A stretch of 64,000 nt of DNA from a virus. The DNA lies in the IMG/VR virus record IMGVR_UViG_3300027741_000024, positions 62,001 to 126,000 of that record; one strand, written 5' to 3'. Every line of letters starts with the position of its first letter. The first letter of the stretch is position 1. Shown here in pieces: positions 41,860 through 50,298 of the stretch. Under the pieces are notes generated by a model. It did no database searches, had not been told where the DNA came from, and saw only the letters and a program-made list of their open reading frames with translations. The translations under genes were made by a program, and so were the position numbers.

Positions 41860-42251
41860 TGTCATTTGATAATTTAACTGATGAGAATGTCATACTCTAT
41901 GCAGTAAAAGCATATGACACACCAAATTGTGTAATGAGTGAGTTTACTGAAGATATGAAGCGGTTGAATTATCTTAAACGTTTATTCCGAAGATATCGTA
42001 AACATGGTGAGATGCGTGAGCGTCTTATACTAAATCATATAGTAGTGTTAAACAATTTGTTTGGACCAGAAGTCACAACCAGATTGTTATTTTTTCGTAT
42101 GTCAAAAGACGATTATAGTGTAATGAAAACCTATTTGACCTTTTTGAATTTGATGCCAGAACGTGTCAAAGGAATAAATGGAAAAGATATTATATCATCA
42201 GATATTCAAATTGACATGCCAGTAGCAGATGTACTTAGGACTCTAAAATGA
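41859..42251 (+). CDS. Conserved-type T4-like phage protein (130 aa)
   Basis: Helical protein with KAYDTPNCVMSEFTEDMKRL then KYLKRLFRRYRK-like basic helices and ILNHIVVLNNLFGPEVTTRL. I recall homologues as a conserved hypothetical next to structural genes in cyanophages. Function unknown. Confidence 0.7.
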   Translation: MSFDNLTDENVILYAVKAYDTPNCVMSEFTEDMKRLNYLKRLFRRYRKHGEMRERLILNHIVVLNNLFGPEVTTRLLFFRMSKDDYSVMKTYLTFLNLMPERVKGINGKDIISSDIQIDMPVADVLRTLK

Positions 42252-42997
42252 TAATTGGACCAGGAATAACAATTGGCGGTGGAATAAATGTGGACACTCA
42301 AATTCCATCATACTCAATTGTTACAACTAATCTATTTGCCAACTACGATGCCGCTACAGGTATAAGTGGTAGCACATTTCTTGATAGTAGTGGTAATGGC
42401 CGTAATGCTACCCTATTCAACACTCCTACAACTACAACGGTTAACGGAACAACAGTATTAATATTAACCAGTGCTTCAAGTCAATACTTTGGTTACACTA
42501 CTGGTTATGGTACAAGTTTAGATTCTGCATTTACTTTTGATGTATGGTGTCGCAATTTATCAGGCAGCACGGCAGGAACATTAATTGGAGAGTGGAGTAA
42601 CAACACATTTAGTAGTGGATGGACTGATGCACAGATGGGATTTAATGCCACACAAATTAATTGTGGAGTATATAATACTGGATATGCTACTGCACAGGCT
42701 AGTTGGAACAATACAACGTGGTATAATATTGTAATGACTTATAATAGTGCTGCAGGTATTGCCACTTATGTTAATAACACAGCCGGTGCCACAAAAGCAG
42801 GAGCAAAACAAAATCCAAGTGGTACTGGCACATTCTTGAGTATGGGTAAACCTGATGGTGCCGGTGGTGGTTATCTAAACGGAGTCACTAATTATTTTAA
42901 CGGATACATAGGCGTTTGGAAAATATACAATCGTGCTTTAACATCAATTGAAGTAACACAAAACTTTAACGCTTTGCGTGGAAGATACGGATTATAA
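42248..42997 (+). CDS. LamG/concanavalin-A-like lectin-fold protein (249 aa)
   Basis: Opens with a glycine-rich segment (MIIGPGITIGGGI) typical of phage fibre proteins, then a LamG-type domain: LFANYDAATGISGSTFLDSS, FTFDVWCRNLSG, TWYNIVMTYNSAAGIATYVN and GYIGVWKIYNRALTSIEV. Probable carbohydrate-binding virion or fibre component for host attachment. ATGA overlap with the gene before. Confidence 0.8.
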   Translation: MIIGPGITIGGGINVDTQIPSYSIVTTNLFANYDAATGISGSTFLDSSGNGRNATLFNTPTTTTVNGTTVLILTSASSQYFGYTTGYGTSLDSAFTFDVWCRNLSGSTAGTLIGEWSNNTFSSGWTDAQMGFNATQINCGVYNTGYATAQASWNNTTWYNIVMTYNSAAGIATYVNNTAGATKAGAKQNPSGTGTFLSMGKPDGAGGGYLNGVTNYFNGYIGVWKIYNRALTSIEVTQNFNALRGRYGL

Positions 42998-43000
42998 TCT

Positions 43001-43228
43001 ATGTCAAACGAATTCAAAAAACAATGTGGTGCTGGATATTATTGGTGCTCTACTGATAAAATTTGCAAACCACTTCAAGAAGATGGTATGGCTGGTGGTG
43101 CTCCTACCAATGCTGTAGGCGGTGGTCAAGTTGCTGGTATCGGTGTCGGTCTACAAGGTGAACCTGGCCGCAAGAAAAATAAAATCGCAACATTCATTTC
43201 ATACATGAGTAGAAAGATACCTAAATGA
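43001..43228 (+). CDS. Small Cys-containing Gly-rich protein (75 aa)
   Basis: CGAGYYWCSTDKICKPL near the N-terminus holds three Cys; the middle is Gly-rich and the C-terminus is basic and helical (NKIATFISYMSRKIPK). The YWC...D..CKP pattern is seen in other marine phage head-associated proteins (recalled). Overlaps the spanin gene by ATGA. Confidence 0.6.
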   Translation: MSNEFKKQCGAGYYWCSTDKICKPLQEDGMAGGAPTNAVGGGQVAGIGVGLQGEPGRKKNKIATFISYMSRKIPK

Positions 43229-43665
43229 TGTGGATGATGCATCTGTTACCAGATTCATTTCTAATTTTCGTAATCAATGCACTATTGGTCACTGGACTAA
43301 TTGGCATGGTGATAGGTTTTATTGGCGGTAAAATACCTTTTGTTGGAGCATATGCAACGATCATCAAGATAGTTTCAATTGTTCTTTTCTGTATTGGTTT
43401 GTACTGGAAAGGTGGTTACAGTGTAGAAGCAGATTGGCGTGAACGTGTTGCAGAGATGGAAGAAAAAGTAAAAATTGCAGAAGAGAAATCACGACAGACA
43501 AATGTGGTTATTGAAACAAAATACCATGATAGAATCAAAAAGGTCACAGAAACTAGAGAGAGAATTGTCCAGACGATTAAAGAGAGGGAAAAAGTTATTG
43601 ACGCAAAATGCGAACTTGATCCCGCAGTCATAAGCATCTTGAATGAGGCAGCAAAAAAACCATGA
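43225..43665 (+). CDS. Inner-membrane spanin subunit (Rz-like, 146 aa)
   Basis: Two hydrophobic segments (about 10-33 and 40-62), then a periplasmic coiled coil rich in E/K/R (about 70-128). With the overlapping lipoprotein gene that follows it makes a two-component spanin that fuses inner and outer membranes in the last lysis step. The second hydrophobic span is unusual for Rz, so a holin-spanin mix is conceivable. Confidence 0.72.
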   Translation: MMWMMHLLPDSFLIFVINALLVTGLIGMVIGFIGGKIPFVGAYATIIKIVSIVLFCIGLYWKGGYSVEADWRERVAEMEEKVKIAEEKSRQTNVVIETKYHDRIKKVTETRERIVQTIKEREKVIDAKCELDPAVISILNEAAKKP

Positions 43666-43922
43666 AAAAACTATTGATTCTTTTGTTGCTTGCAGGTTGC
43701 AGTACAACTGTGCCAGTGGCTCGTAAGTTTCCAGAAATACCTGATGTAATGATGGTACCTTGCCCGCCACTGTCACAGATCAAAGAAGGAACAACCAAGT
43801 TAAGTGAAGTAGTTGAGGTTGTTACGGATAATTATTTTGAATATCACAAGTGCAGTGATAAGAATGATTTGTGGATGGAATGGTTTAAAGCACAAAAAGA
43901 AATATTTGATTCTGTAAAATAA
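43662..43922 (+). CDS. Outer-membrane spanin lipoprotein (Rz1-like, 86 aa)
   Basis: Signal peptide with lipobox LLLLAGC (Cys about 13). The mature part has Pro and Cys (VPCPPLSQ), as in Rz1-type proteins. ATGA overlap with the i-spanin gene. Predicted outer-membrane lipoprotein partner. Confidence 0.8.
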   Translation: MKKLLILLLLAGCSTTVPVARKFPEIPDVMMVPCPPLSQIKEGTTKLSEVVEVVTDNYFEYHKCSDKNDLWMEWFKAQKEIFDSVK

Positions 43923-43934
43923 TAAGGATTAACA

Positions 43935-44549
43935 ATGGAATTAACAAAACAACAATTAAAACAATTACTTCCAAAAAATCCATACATTGATCAGTGGCAT
44001 CATGCTCTGAGTCAATTGCTTCCGGATTATGAGATCAATACGCCAAAACGTATTGCATCATTCATGGCACAATGTGCTCATGAGTCGGGTGATTTTGTTT
44101 TTCTCTCTGAAAATTTAAATTACAAAGCAGAAAGTCTAGTTAAGATATTTGGAAAATACTTCAAAGATATTAACACGGCTAAAGCATACGAAAAGAAACC
44201 CGAAAAAATTGCCAACAAAATCTATGCAGATCGTATGGGTAATGGTAACGAAGCATCTGGTGATGGATTCAAATACCGAGGTCGTGGTCTAATTCAATTG
44301 ACTGGTAAAACAAACTATACATGGTTTGCAGCATCATTAGAAATTACACCAGAAGAAGCAGCAGAATACATGGGCACCTTTGAGGGTGCAGCACAATCAG
44401 CATGTTGGTTCTGGGAAACTAACAAACTGAATGAATGGGCAGATAAAGGTGACATTGAGAAGATGACTAAAATCATCAACGGTGGCACAATTGGACTTGA
44501 AGATCGTAAAAAACATTATGCACATGCACTTCACGTTTTAGGAGCATAA
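43935..44549 (+). CDS. Endolysin, GH19 chitinase-like muramidase (204 aa)
   Basis: AQCAHESGDF (about 45-54) carries the catalytic Glu; YRGRGLIQLTGKTNY (about 113-127) is the hallmark GH19 motif, and AAQSACWFWETNKLNEWAD follows. No signal peptide, so export needs a holin. Degrades peptidoglycan during lysis. RBS TAAGGA. Confidence 0.93.
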   Translation: MELTKQQLKQLLPKNPYIDQWHHALSQLLPDYEINTPKRIASFMAQCAHESGDFVFLSENLNYKAESLVKIFGKYFKDINTAKAYEKKPEKIANKIYADRMGNGNEASGDGFKYRGRGLIQLTGKTNYTWFAASLEITPEEAAEYMGTFEGAAQSACWFWETNKLNEWADKGDIEKMTKIINGGTIGLEDRKKHYAHALHVLGA

Positions 44550-44553
44550 TACG

Positions 44554-44742
44554 ATGAGATATATACTACTTCTGTTGTTACCACTATCACTCTTTGCTTG
44601 CCAAGAACGATATAGATATCCTTGTCAAGACCCTGAAAATTGGGAAACTAAACAGTGTCAAAAACCATATTGCACCGCAAATGGTACTTGTCCTGAAGAT
44701 TTAAAACACTATGTAAAAGATAAAATTGGAGAAATTAAATGA
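44554..44742 (+). CDS. Small Cys-rich lipoprotein (62 aa)
   Basis: N-terminal signal with lipobox LSLFAC (Cys about 16), then four more Cys (YPCQD, KQCQ, PYCT, GTCP). Located in the lysis cassette and overlapping the next gene by ATGA. It could be a second lysis or envelope lipoprotein; function unknown. Confidence 0.65.
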   Translation: MRYILLLLLPLSLFACQERYRYPCQDPENWETKQCQKPYCTANGTCPEDLKHYVKDKIGEIK

Positions 44743-45185
44743 TATTTGCAAAAGAAAAATACACATCTGAAGAATTGAATGCTCGATTAAAGTTTTTCAT
44801 CGGTATCATTCTCGGTTTAACACTTTTTGGTATTGTGTTCGTTGTTCTTTATAGTTTGATTTTTGTTACTCAACCTATGAATGGCATGAGTCCAGTGGAT
44901 AATAAATTCTTTGAATTAATTATTCCTATTGCCACATTCTTGACTGGCACATTGTCGGGTATTATGTTAGCCGGTGATGACAAAGATTTGAGAGCAAAGG
45001 CAATTGATGCTGCTTCCAAACCTTATACACCACCACCTGAACCACAATCGGTTGCAAAATATGTACCTACTCCTGAACCTATGACACCACCTGCACCTTT
45101 TACTCCTGTAATGGCAGTAGCAGAACCTGTTGTTGGATTTGGTGGTAAACCTGCACCTTTTCAACCCCCACATCCAGAGGTATAA
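44739..45185 (+). CDS. Two-TM membrane protein with Pro-rich tail, holin candidate (148 aa)
   Basis: Hydrophobic spans at about 18-46 and 60-81, then a short charged segment and a Pro-rich tail (TPPPEPQ, TPEPMTPPAPFTP). Two-TM topology and location next to the endolysin make it a holin or antiholin candidate, but the long tail is unusual. Confidence 0.5.
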   Translation: MIFAKEKYTSEELNARLKFFIGIILGLTLFGIVFVVLYSLIFVTQPMNGMSPVDNKFFELIIPIATFLTGTLSGIMLAGDDKDLRAKAIDAASKPYTPPPEPQSVAKYVPTPEPMTPPAPFTPVMAVAEPVVGFGGKPAPFQPPHPEV

Positions 45186-45186
45186 A

Positions 45187-45384
45187 ATGAAAAAAGAAAT
45201 TTTAGTTGGTTCTATGATTTTGTTTTTACTCTTTGCACCTTTGACCAAAGCAGCCTTTGCTGCAGAAACAAAAAAGGTATGTGTTAAAGAGTTAGATAAC
45301 AAAACCAAAAAACAAAAAGAAGTTTGTAAAACAATCAAAGTGCATAAAAAGTTAGAAGGCACTGAACTACCTACTAAAAAATAA
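45187..45384 (+). CDS. Small secreted basic protein (65 aa)
   Basis: Start at ATG 45187. Signal peptide MKKEILVGSMILFLLF... with cleavage likely after AAFA (about 25). The mature protein is Lys-rich with two Cys (KKVCVK, KEVCKT). Overlaps the next gene by one base. Periplasmic; function unknown. Confidence 0.65.
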   Translation: MKKEILVGSMILFLLFAPLTKAAFAAETKKVCVKELDNKTKKQKEVCKTIKVHKKLEGTELPTKK

Positions 45385-45815
45385 TGGAACAAATAGAAGT
45401 TGATCTAAAAGTGGATGTGAGTGTATTGAAAGAAAGAGTCAGTACACTCACTGAACTTTGTGCTAAAATGGACCGAGTTATTGAAAAACTTGCGGATAAC
45501 CAATTGGATCTTGCTGGACAAATTTACCAAGACATGGATAAAAGAAAAGAGCAGACCGTGAGTGACATCAAAGAACTTCATTCCCGTATCACTACTACCG
45601 ATAGAAATTTATCCGATAAGATAGAACTTACCGAACGTAGGATTATGGATGAAATTAAATCTTTGCGTGAGTGTATAGATCAGCACAACGAAAAAGAAAT
45701 ATCTGACATGCAAAAACTATCACAATGGAAATGGATGATTGCTGGTGGTGTAATGGTATTTGCCTGGTTAGTTTCAAATGTTAAACTTGAGATGCTAGGT
45801 AAACTTTTTAATTAA
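45384..45815 (+). CDS. Coiled-coil protein with C-terminal TM, XhlA-like (143 aa)
   Basis: Long N-terminal coiled coil (about 1-112) and a single hydrophobic segment at about 115-132 (WMIAGGVMVFAWLVSNV). Similar to XhlA/holin-associated proteins. Last gene of the lysis cassette. Confidence 0.55.
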   Translation: MEQIEVDLKVDVSVLKERVSTLTELCAKMDRVIEKLADNQLDLAGQIYQDMDKRKEQTVSDIKELHSRITTTDRNLSDKIELTERRIMDEIKSLRECIDQHNEKEISDMQKLSQWKWMIAGGVMVFAWLVSNVKLEMLGKLFN

Positions 45816-45816
45816 G

Positions 45817-45845
45817 TTGACTTTTGTGTGTGGTAGTGATATTAT
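45817..45845 (+). promoter_or_regulatory. Putative sigma70 promoter (TTGACT-N17-TATTAT)
   Basis: -35 45817-45822 and -10 45840-45845; the primase ATG is only 6 bases past the -10, so transcription would begin at or within the start codon. Confidence 0.5.
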
Positions 45846-45851
45846 GAATGC

Positions 45852-46892
45852 ATGTCCCTTTCTACTGATTCAAAATACGTCCGTCTAATTTCTTCACGTT
45901 TGCGTAACTTCAAACAGAAGAATACTAATCTATGGAACTTTTCTTGTCCGTTCTGTGGAGATTCTCAAACAAACAAACTCAAAGCCCGTGGTTATGTTTT
46001 TGCCAGGGGCAATGATCTATTCTTTCGTTGTCACAACTGTGGAGCAGGTACGAATGTTGCCAATTTACTCAAGCAAGTCGATTCTTCATTACATGGAGAG
46101 TACATACTTGAAAGATACAAGTCGGGTGAATCCAATACATTCGTCCGCAAAAGTAACACTGCACCCACATTCAACATACCTGCACCAAGGTTCGGCAAAC
46201 CAGAAAGACAAAGAGTATTTGAACACGCAGAGTGGGTATCAGACCTGCCAAGTGGACATTTTTGTCTAAACTATGTTGAGAATCGTTTATTACCAAAAGA
46301 AGTATACAATCAATTACTATTCACTAGTAAGTATAAAGAGTTTTGTGATACACTGATACCAGATCATGGTAAGACTGTAATTGATGATGCACGATTGATT
46401 ATACCATTCTTTGACAGAAACAATGAATTAGTTGCAGTCTCTGGTCGTGCATTAGAAACATCCGATAAGACTCTGAGGTATGTAACACTACGTACCAATG
46501 ACAGTGATGACAAACTTATCTATGGCATGGATAGAGTGAATTTGAATGAAACAGTGTACCTTGTTGAAGGTCCACTTGATTCTTTATTTCTAAAGAATTG
46601 TGTGGCATCTGGTGATGCAAACCTTTCATTAACAGCAAAAAATATTTCAGCAAAGAAATTGGTGCTGATTTTTGATAATGAACCAAGAAATAAAGAAGTA
46701 TGTAAGATGATTGAAAATGCCATTAAGTCCAATCATTATGTCGTTATCTGGCCTGACAACATGGATGGTAAAGATATCAATGAAATGATATTGAACGGGT
46801 TTTCAAATGGCGAAATCCAAGATATCATAGATAGTAATACATTTTATGGTTTGGAAGCAATAGCGAAGTTTACATTCTGGAAGAAATTATGA
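45852..46892 (+). CDS. 61: DNA primase gp61
   Basis: 346 aa. N-terminal zinc finger: SCPFCGDSQTNK ... FRCHNCG (four Cys), then a TOPRIM-like domain with VYLVEGPLDSLFLKN (Glu), KLVLIFDNEPRNKE and DGKDINEMI. It makes RNA primers with gp41. No ribosome site at the start; see the promoter just upstream. Standard T4-type length. Confidence 0.93.
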   Translation: MSLSTDSKYVRLISSRLRNFKQKNTNLWNFSCPFCGDSQTNKLKARGYVFARGNDLFFRCHNCGAGTNVANLLKQVDSSLHGEYILERYKSGESNTFVRKSNTAPTFNIPAPRFGKPERQRVFEHAEWVSDLPSGHFCLNYVENRLLPKEVYNQLLFTSKYKEFCDTLIPDHGKTVIDDARLIIPFFDRNNELVAVSGRALETSDKTLRYVTLRTNDSDDKLIYGMDRVNLNETVYLVEGPLDSLFLKNCVASGDANLSLTAKNISAKKLVLIFDNEPRNKEVCKMIENAIKSNHYVVIWPDNMDGKDINEMILNGFSNGEIQDIIDSNTFYGLEAIAKFTFWKKL

Positions 46893-47554
46893 GCGTGAAA
46901 TTAATTGGTATTACTGCACCTTCTAATGACCATAAGTCAGCAGAAGATTTGATTGTTTACATGGCTAGGGTATCCAATCCCAGCAATCAAAACACTACAC
47001 AGGGTAACGACAAACTCATTCGTTATCTTATCAAAAATCAACATTGGTCTCCCATGGAGATGGTCAGTGTCGTAATGGAGATAAGCACAACCAGGGACAT
47101 AGCAAGGCAAATTTTGCGCCATCGTAGTTTTGCCTTTCAGGAGTTTAGTCAACGTTATGCAGAAGTTGATTTTGGTACTGCCGGTGACAATTGGGAACAA
47201 CGTGAAGCAAGATTGCAAGACACAAAGAATCGTCAGAACTCTATTGAAGTCGATGATATTGGTTTACAAGAAACATGGAAAACACAACAAAGTTATGTAA
47301 CATATGCAGCAGAGAAAGCATATCGATGGGCATTAAATAATGGTATTGCAAAGGAACAAGCAAGAGCAGTATTACCAGAAGGATTGACAAAATCAAAATT
47401 GTACATGAATGGCACACTTCGTTCTTGGATTCACTACTGTCAATTACGTATAGAAAATGGAACACAGAAAGAACACATGGAAGTTGCAAAAGCATGTTGG
47501 AATATTATAGCAAAAGAATTTCCAAATGTGGCAGCAGCACTAGAACAACAATAA
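46889..47554 (+). CDS. thyX: Flavin-dependent thymidylate synthase ThyX
   Basis: 221 aa. ThyX motif is RHRSFAFQEFSQRYAEV (RHRxxSxxxxSQRY form, about 73-89) and LPEGLTKSKLYMNGTLRSWI near 166-185. Converts dUMP to dTMP using FAD, NADPH and methylene-THF. Works downstream of dCMP deaminase and RNR. ATGA overlap with primase. Confidence 0.95.
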   Translation: MSVKLIGITAPSNDHKSAEDLIVYMARVSNPSNQNTTQGNDKLIRYLIKNQHWSPMEMVSVVMEISTTRDIARQILRHRSFAFQEFSQRYAEVDFGTAGDNWEQREARLQDTKNRQNSIEVDDIGLQETWKTQQSYVTYAAEKAYRWALNNGIAKEQARAVLPEGLTKSKLYMNGTLRSWIHYCQLRIENGTQKEHMEVAKACWNIIAKEFPNVAAALEQQ

Positions 47555-47567
47555 CAACGGAGATGAG

Positions 47568-49376
47568 ATGGTAGATATCAGCAGCATTAAGATAGACTTA
47601 GATCGTGATAAACTGTTTGACGAATTGGGAATTAAAAGACTACAAGAATCGTACATGAAAGAGGATGAGAAATCACCACAAGAAAGGTTTGCATATGTTT
47701 CAAAGGCATTTAGCAGTAATGATGGACACGCTCAAAGATTGTATGAGTATAGTAGCAATCACTGGTTATCTTATTCTACTCCTATTCTCTCTTTTGGTCG
47801 TTCTAAGCGTGGGTTGCCTATTTCTTGTTTTCTTCCTTATTTGGACGATTCCGCAGAGGGCTTGGTCAATACACTATCAGAAGTAAATTGGTTATCAATG
47901 CTAGGAGGAGGTGTTGGAATTGGTCTTGGGATTCGTTCGGCAGACGATAAATCAGTTGGAATCATGCCACATCTTCGCACATATGACGCATCATCTCTTG
48001 CTTATAGACAAGGTAGGACTCGTCGTGGTAGTTATGCTGCATACCTTGATATCAGTCACCCTGACATTATCAACTTTTTGGAAATGAGAAAGCCTACAGG
48101 CGATCCAAATCTTCGTACATTAAATCTGCATCACGGTATCAATATCACTGATGACTTCATGTTATTGATTGAGAAGGCCATGCTTGATCCAGAGGCAGAT
48201 GATTCGTGGGAGTTAAAAGACCCACATACACAAGAGGTACGTGAAACTGTATCGGCACGTGAATTATGGCAACGCATACTTGAAACACGTATGCTAACAG
48301 GTGAACCATACATTCACTATATTGATACAAGTAATCGGTTGATGCCAGAGTTTCAAAAGAAATTAGGATTATCAATCAAACAGAGTAACCTTTGCTCAGA
48401 AATTATTTTACCTACAGACAAACAACGAACAGCGGTGTGCTGTCTATCTTCAGTGAACTTGGAGTATTATGATGATTGGAAAAATGATAAACTTTTTCTG
48501 CGGGACGTTGCAGAGATGCTGGATAACGTACTTCAGCACTTTATTGACAATGCTCCTGATGCTATCAACAGAGCCAGGTTCTCTGCTATGCAGGAGCGCA
48601 GCATTGGTGTGGGCGCTCTTGGTTTTCATGCTCTTCTTCAGAAAAAGAATATCGCATTTGAATCGGCGTTAGCAAAATCAATCAACATGCAAGTGTTTAA
48701 ACACATTAGAGGAAAACTAAACGATGCAAATCTTGAACTCGGTAATGAACGTGGTGAGGCACCAGATGCAAAAGGTACCGGACAGCGTTTTAGTCACCTT
48801 ATGGCTATTGCTCCTAATGCTTCCTCTTCTATTATTATGGGCAACACCTCCCCATCTGTTGAGCCTTATAGAGCAAATGCATATCGCCAAGACACTCTTT
48901 CTGGTTCATATCTAAACAAGAATAAGTTTTTAAATACAGTTATAGAAAGACATTTGAATCCTGATCCTGGTGGTACAATTGCTACAGAGGATTACAATGA
49001 AATCTGGTCATCAATTATTGCAAATGATGGTTCAGTTCAACATTTAGATTGGATGCAACAATACACTAAAGATGTATTCAAAACATCTATGGAAATTGAT
49101 CAACGATGGGTTATAGAACATGCAGCAGATAGGCAAAAATATATTGATCAAGCACAATCTATCAACTTATTTTTCAGACCTGATGTCAATGTGAAGTATC
49201 TTCATGCTTGTCATTTCTTGGCATGGAAGCAAGGGCTTAAAACTTTATATTATTGTCGTTCTGAAAAGTTAGCAAAGGCAGACAAAGTATCCAAAAAGAT
49301 TGAACGTAACATTATTCAAGAGATTGATCTAAAATCTATAGCGGATGGAAATGAATGCCTTGCATGTGAAGGGTAG
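47568..49376 (+). CDS. nrdA: Ribonucleotide reductase alpha subunit NrdA (short form)
   Basis: 602 aa, shorter than E. coli NrdA (761), with no N-terminal ATP-cone, so dATP inhibition is probably absent. Active-site elements: GRSKRGLPISCFL (first redox Cys), SNLCSEIIL (radical Cys and catalytic Glu), TAVCCLSSVNL (second Cys), APNASSSIIMGNT and a C-terminal CLAC dithiol. Reduces ribonucleotides with NrdB. Confidence 0.95.
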   Translation: MVDISSIKIDLDRDKLFDELGIKRLQESYMKEDEKSPQERFAYVSKAFSSNDGHAQRLYEYSSNHWLSYSTPILSFGRSKRGLPISCFLPYLDDSAEGLVNTLSEVNWLSMLGGGVGIGLGIRSADDKSVGIMPHLRTYDASSLAYRQGRTRRGSYAAYLDISHPDIINFLEMRKPTGDPNLRTLNLHHGINITDDFMLLIEKAMLDPEADDSWELKDPHTQEVRETVSARELWQRILETRMLTGEPYIHYIDTSNRLMPEFQKKLGLSIKQSNLCSEIILPTDKQRTAVCCLSSVNLEYYDDWKNDKLFLRDVAEMLDNVLQHFIDNAPDAINRARFSAMQERSIGVGALGFHALLQKKNIAFESALAKSINMQVFKHIRGKLNDANLELGNERGEAPDAKGTGQRFSHLMAIAPNASSSIIMGNTSPSVEPYRANAYRQDTLSGSYLNKNKFLNTVIERHLNPDPGGTIATEDYNEIWSSIIANDGSVQHLDWMQQYTKDVFKTSMEIDQRWVIEHAADRQKYIDQAQSINLFFRPDVNVKYLHACHFLAWKQGLKTLYYCRSEKLAKADKVSKKIERNIIQEIDLKSIADGNECLACEG

Positions 49377-50007
49377 AATAGCCCTATTTTTACACCATCC
49401 ACGATGTTCTATTCAGTCGGTGAATGGTATCATCAAATCGTTGGAGCATCATTATGTTTTCAAAACTTTCACTAAACACGAAATTGAAGATGGCTTCTTT
49501 GACGATGTGGATATCGTTTGCTTTTCTGGTGGCATTGGTGACTCCGATGCTTACGATTTTCTGTTTAGAGAAAACGGAGATACTATTCGCAAATACATTC
49601 AACGAGGTGGTAGATATCTTGGCATCTGTATGGGTGCTTATTGGGCTGATCACCATTATTTTAATTTGTTGGACGAAGTTACTTGCGAACAGTATATTAG
49701 ACAGCGTAATACATGTACAAAACGATACTACAGTAAAGCAGTTGAATGTAACTGGAACGGAAAATGGATTAGACCATTTTTCTATGATGGACCAGCATTT
49801 ATTGGAAATGAAAATACTTTTGAAACAGTTGGAAGATACAAGAACGGCAATCCAGCAGCAATTATTCAAGGACGTATAGGATTAGTTGGACCACATTTAG
49901 AAAGTCAAGATTTTTGGTATGATAAACCATATTTGGAAAGATATTGGCATTTCAATTCACATGGTAAGTTATTATTAAATTTTGTAGACAGATTGATGGA
50001 GAAATGA
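49345..50007 (+). CDS. Class I glutamine-amidotransferase-like / BPL_N domain protein (220 aa)
   Basis: Overlaps nrdA by 32 bases (next in-frame ATG at 49354). The GATase-1 nucleophile elbow is RYLGICMGAYWA, with VCFSGGIGDSD before it and LVGPHLESQDFW (His-containing) near the end. This looks like the biotin-protein-ligase N-terminal-type family. Located between nrdA and nrdB, so a nucleotide or amide-transfer role is possible; the reaction is unknown. Confidence 0.75.
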   Translation: MEMNALHVKGRIALFLHHPRCSIQSVNGIIKSLEHHYVFKTFTKHEIEDGFFDDVDIVCFSGGIGDSDAYDFLFRENGDTIRKYIQRGGRYLGICMGAYWADHHYFNLLDEVTCEQYIRQRNTCTKRYYSKAVECNWNGKWIRPFFYDGPAFIGNENTFETVGRYKNGNPAAIIQGRIGLVGPHLESQDFWYDKPYLERYWHFNSHGKLLLNFVDRLMEK

Positions 50008-50008
50008 T

Positions 50009-50146
50009 ATGATAGTATTAGAATTGTTGATAGGCGGATTCTTTTCCGCACTTGGTTGGTGGGGTGCAAATCATTATGTTGTAGATGTATACCTGGAACC
50101 TAAAACAAAAATAGAAAAAACGGAGAAAGAAATAAATGAAAAATAA
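50009..50146 (+). CDS. Small membrane-anchored protein (45 aa)
   Basis: Hydrophobic N-terminal segment (IVLELLIGGFFSALGWWGA), then a charged tail. GGAG site 8 bases ahead. Short but coupled to both neighbours. Confidence 0.55.
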   Translation: MIVLELLIGGFFSALGWWGANHYVVDVYLEPKTKIEKTEKEINEK

Positions 50147-50297
50147 AGATTATACAGATATTGCAGTACAAAAAGAGGTGTTATTGGATTATTTGCAAGT
50201 GATGGTTGTGATGGGAGATTGGCATGGTGTATCTGATGTCGCAAACGACCTTCGTGAACTAGAAGCAAAAAACAATAACAACTATAAGAGCAAATAG
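50136..50297 (+). CDS. Unknown small protein (53 aa)
   Basis: Overlaps the previous gene by 11 bases; GGAG lies 19 bases upstream and GAAAGAAA closer. The LDYLQVMVVMGDWHGVSDVA stretch with DLRELEAK looks like a folded helical peptide common upstream of nrdB in such phages (recalled). Function unknown. Confidence 0.6.
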   Translation: MKNKDYTDIAVQKEVLLDYLQVMVVMGDWHGVSDVANDLRELEAKNNNNYKSK

Positions 50298-50298
50298 A

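Noticed and set aside
49390-49869. Long minus-strand frame opposite the amidotransferase-like gene (159 codons)
   Set aside because: The sense frame has a clear family motif; the reverse frame has no motif, no ribosome site and opposes every other gene.
49424-49879. Second plus-strand frame inside the amidotransferase-like gene
   Set aside because: Alternate frame of a recognised gene; its hydrophobic content reflects the AT-rich sequence.
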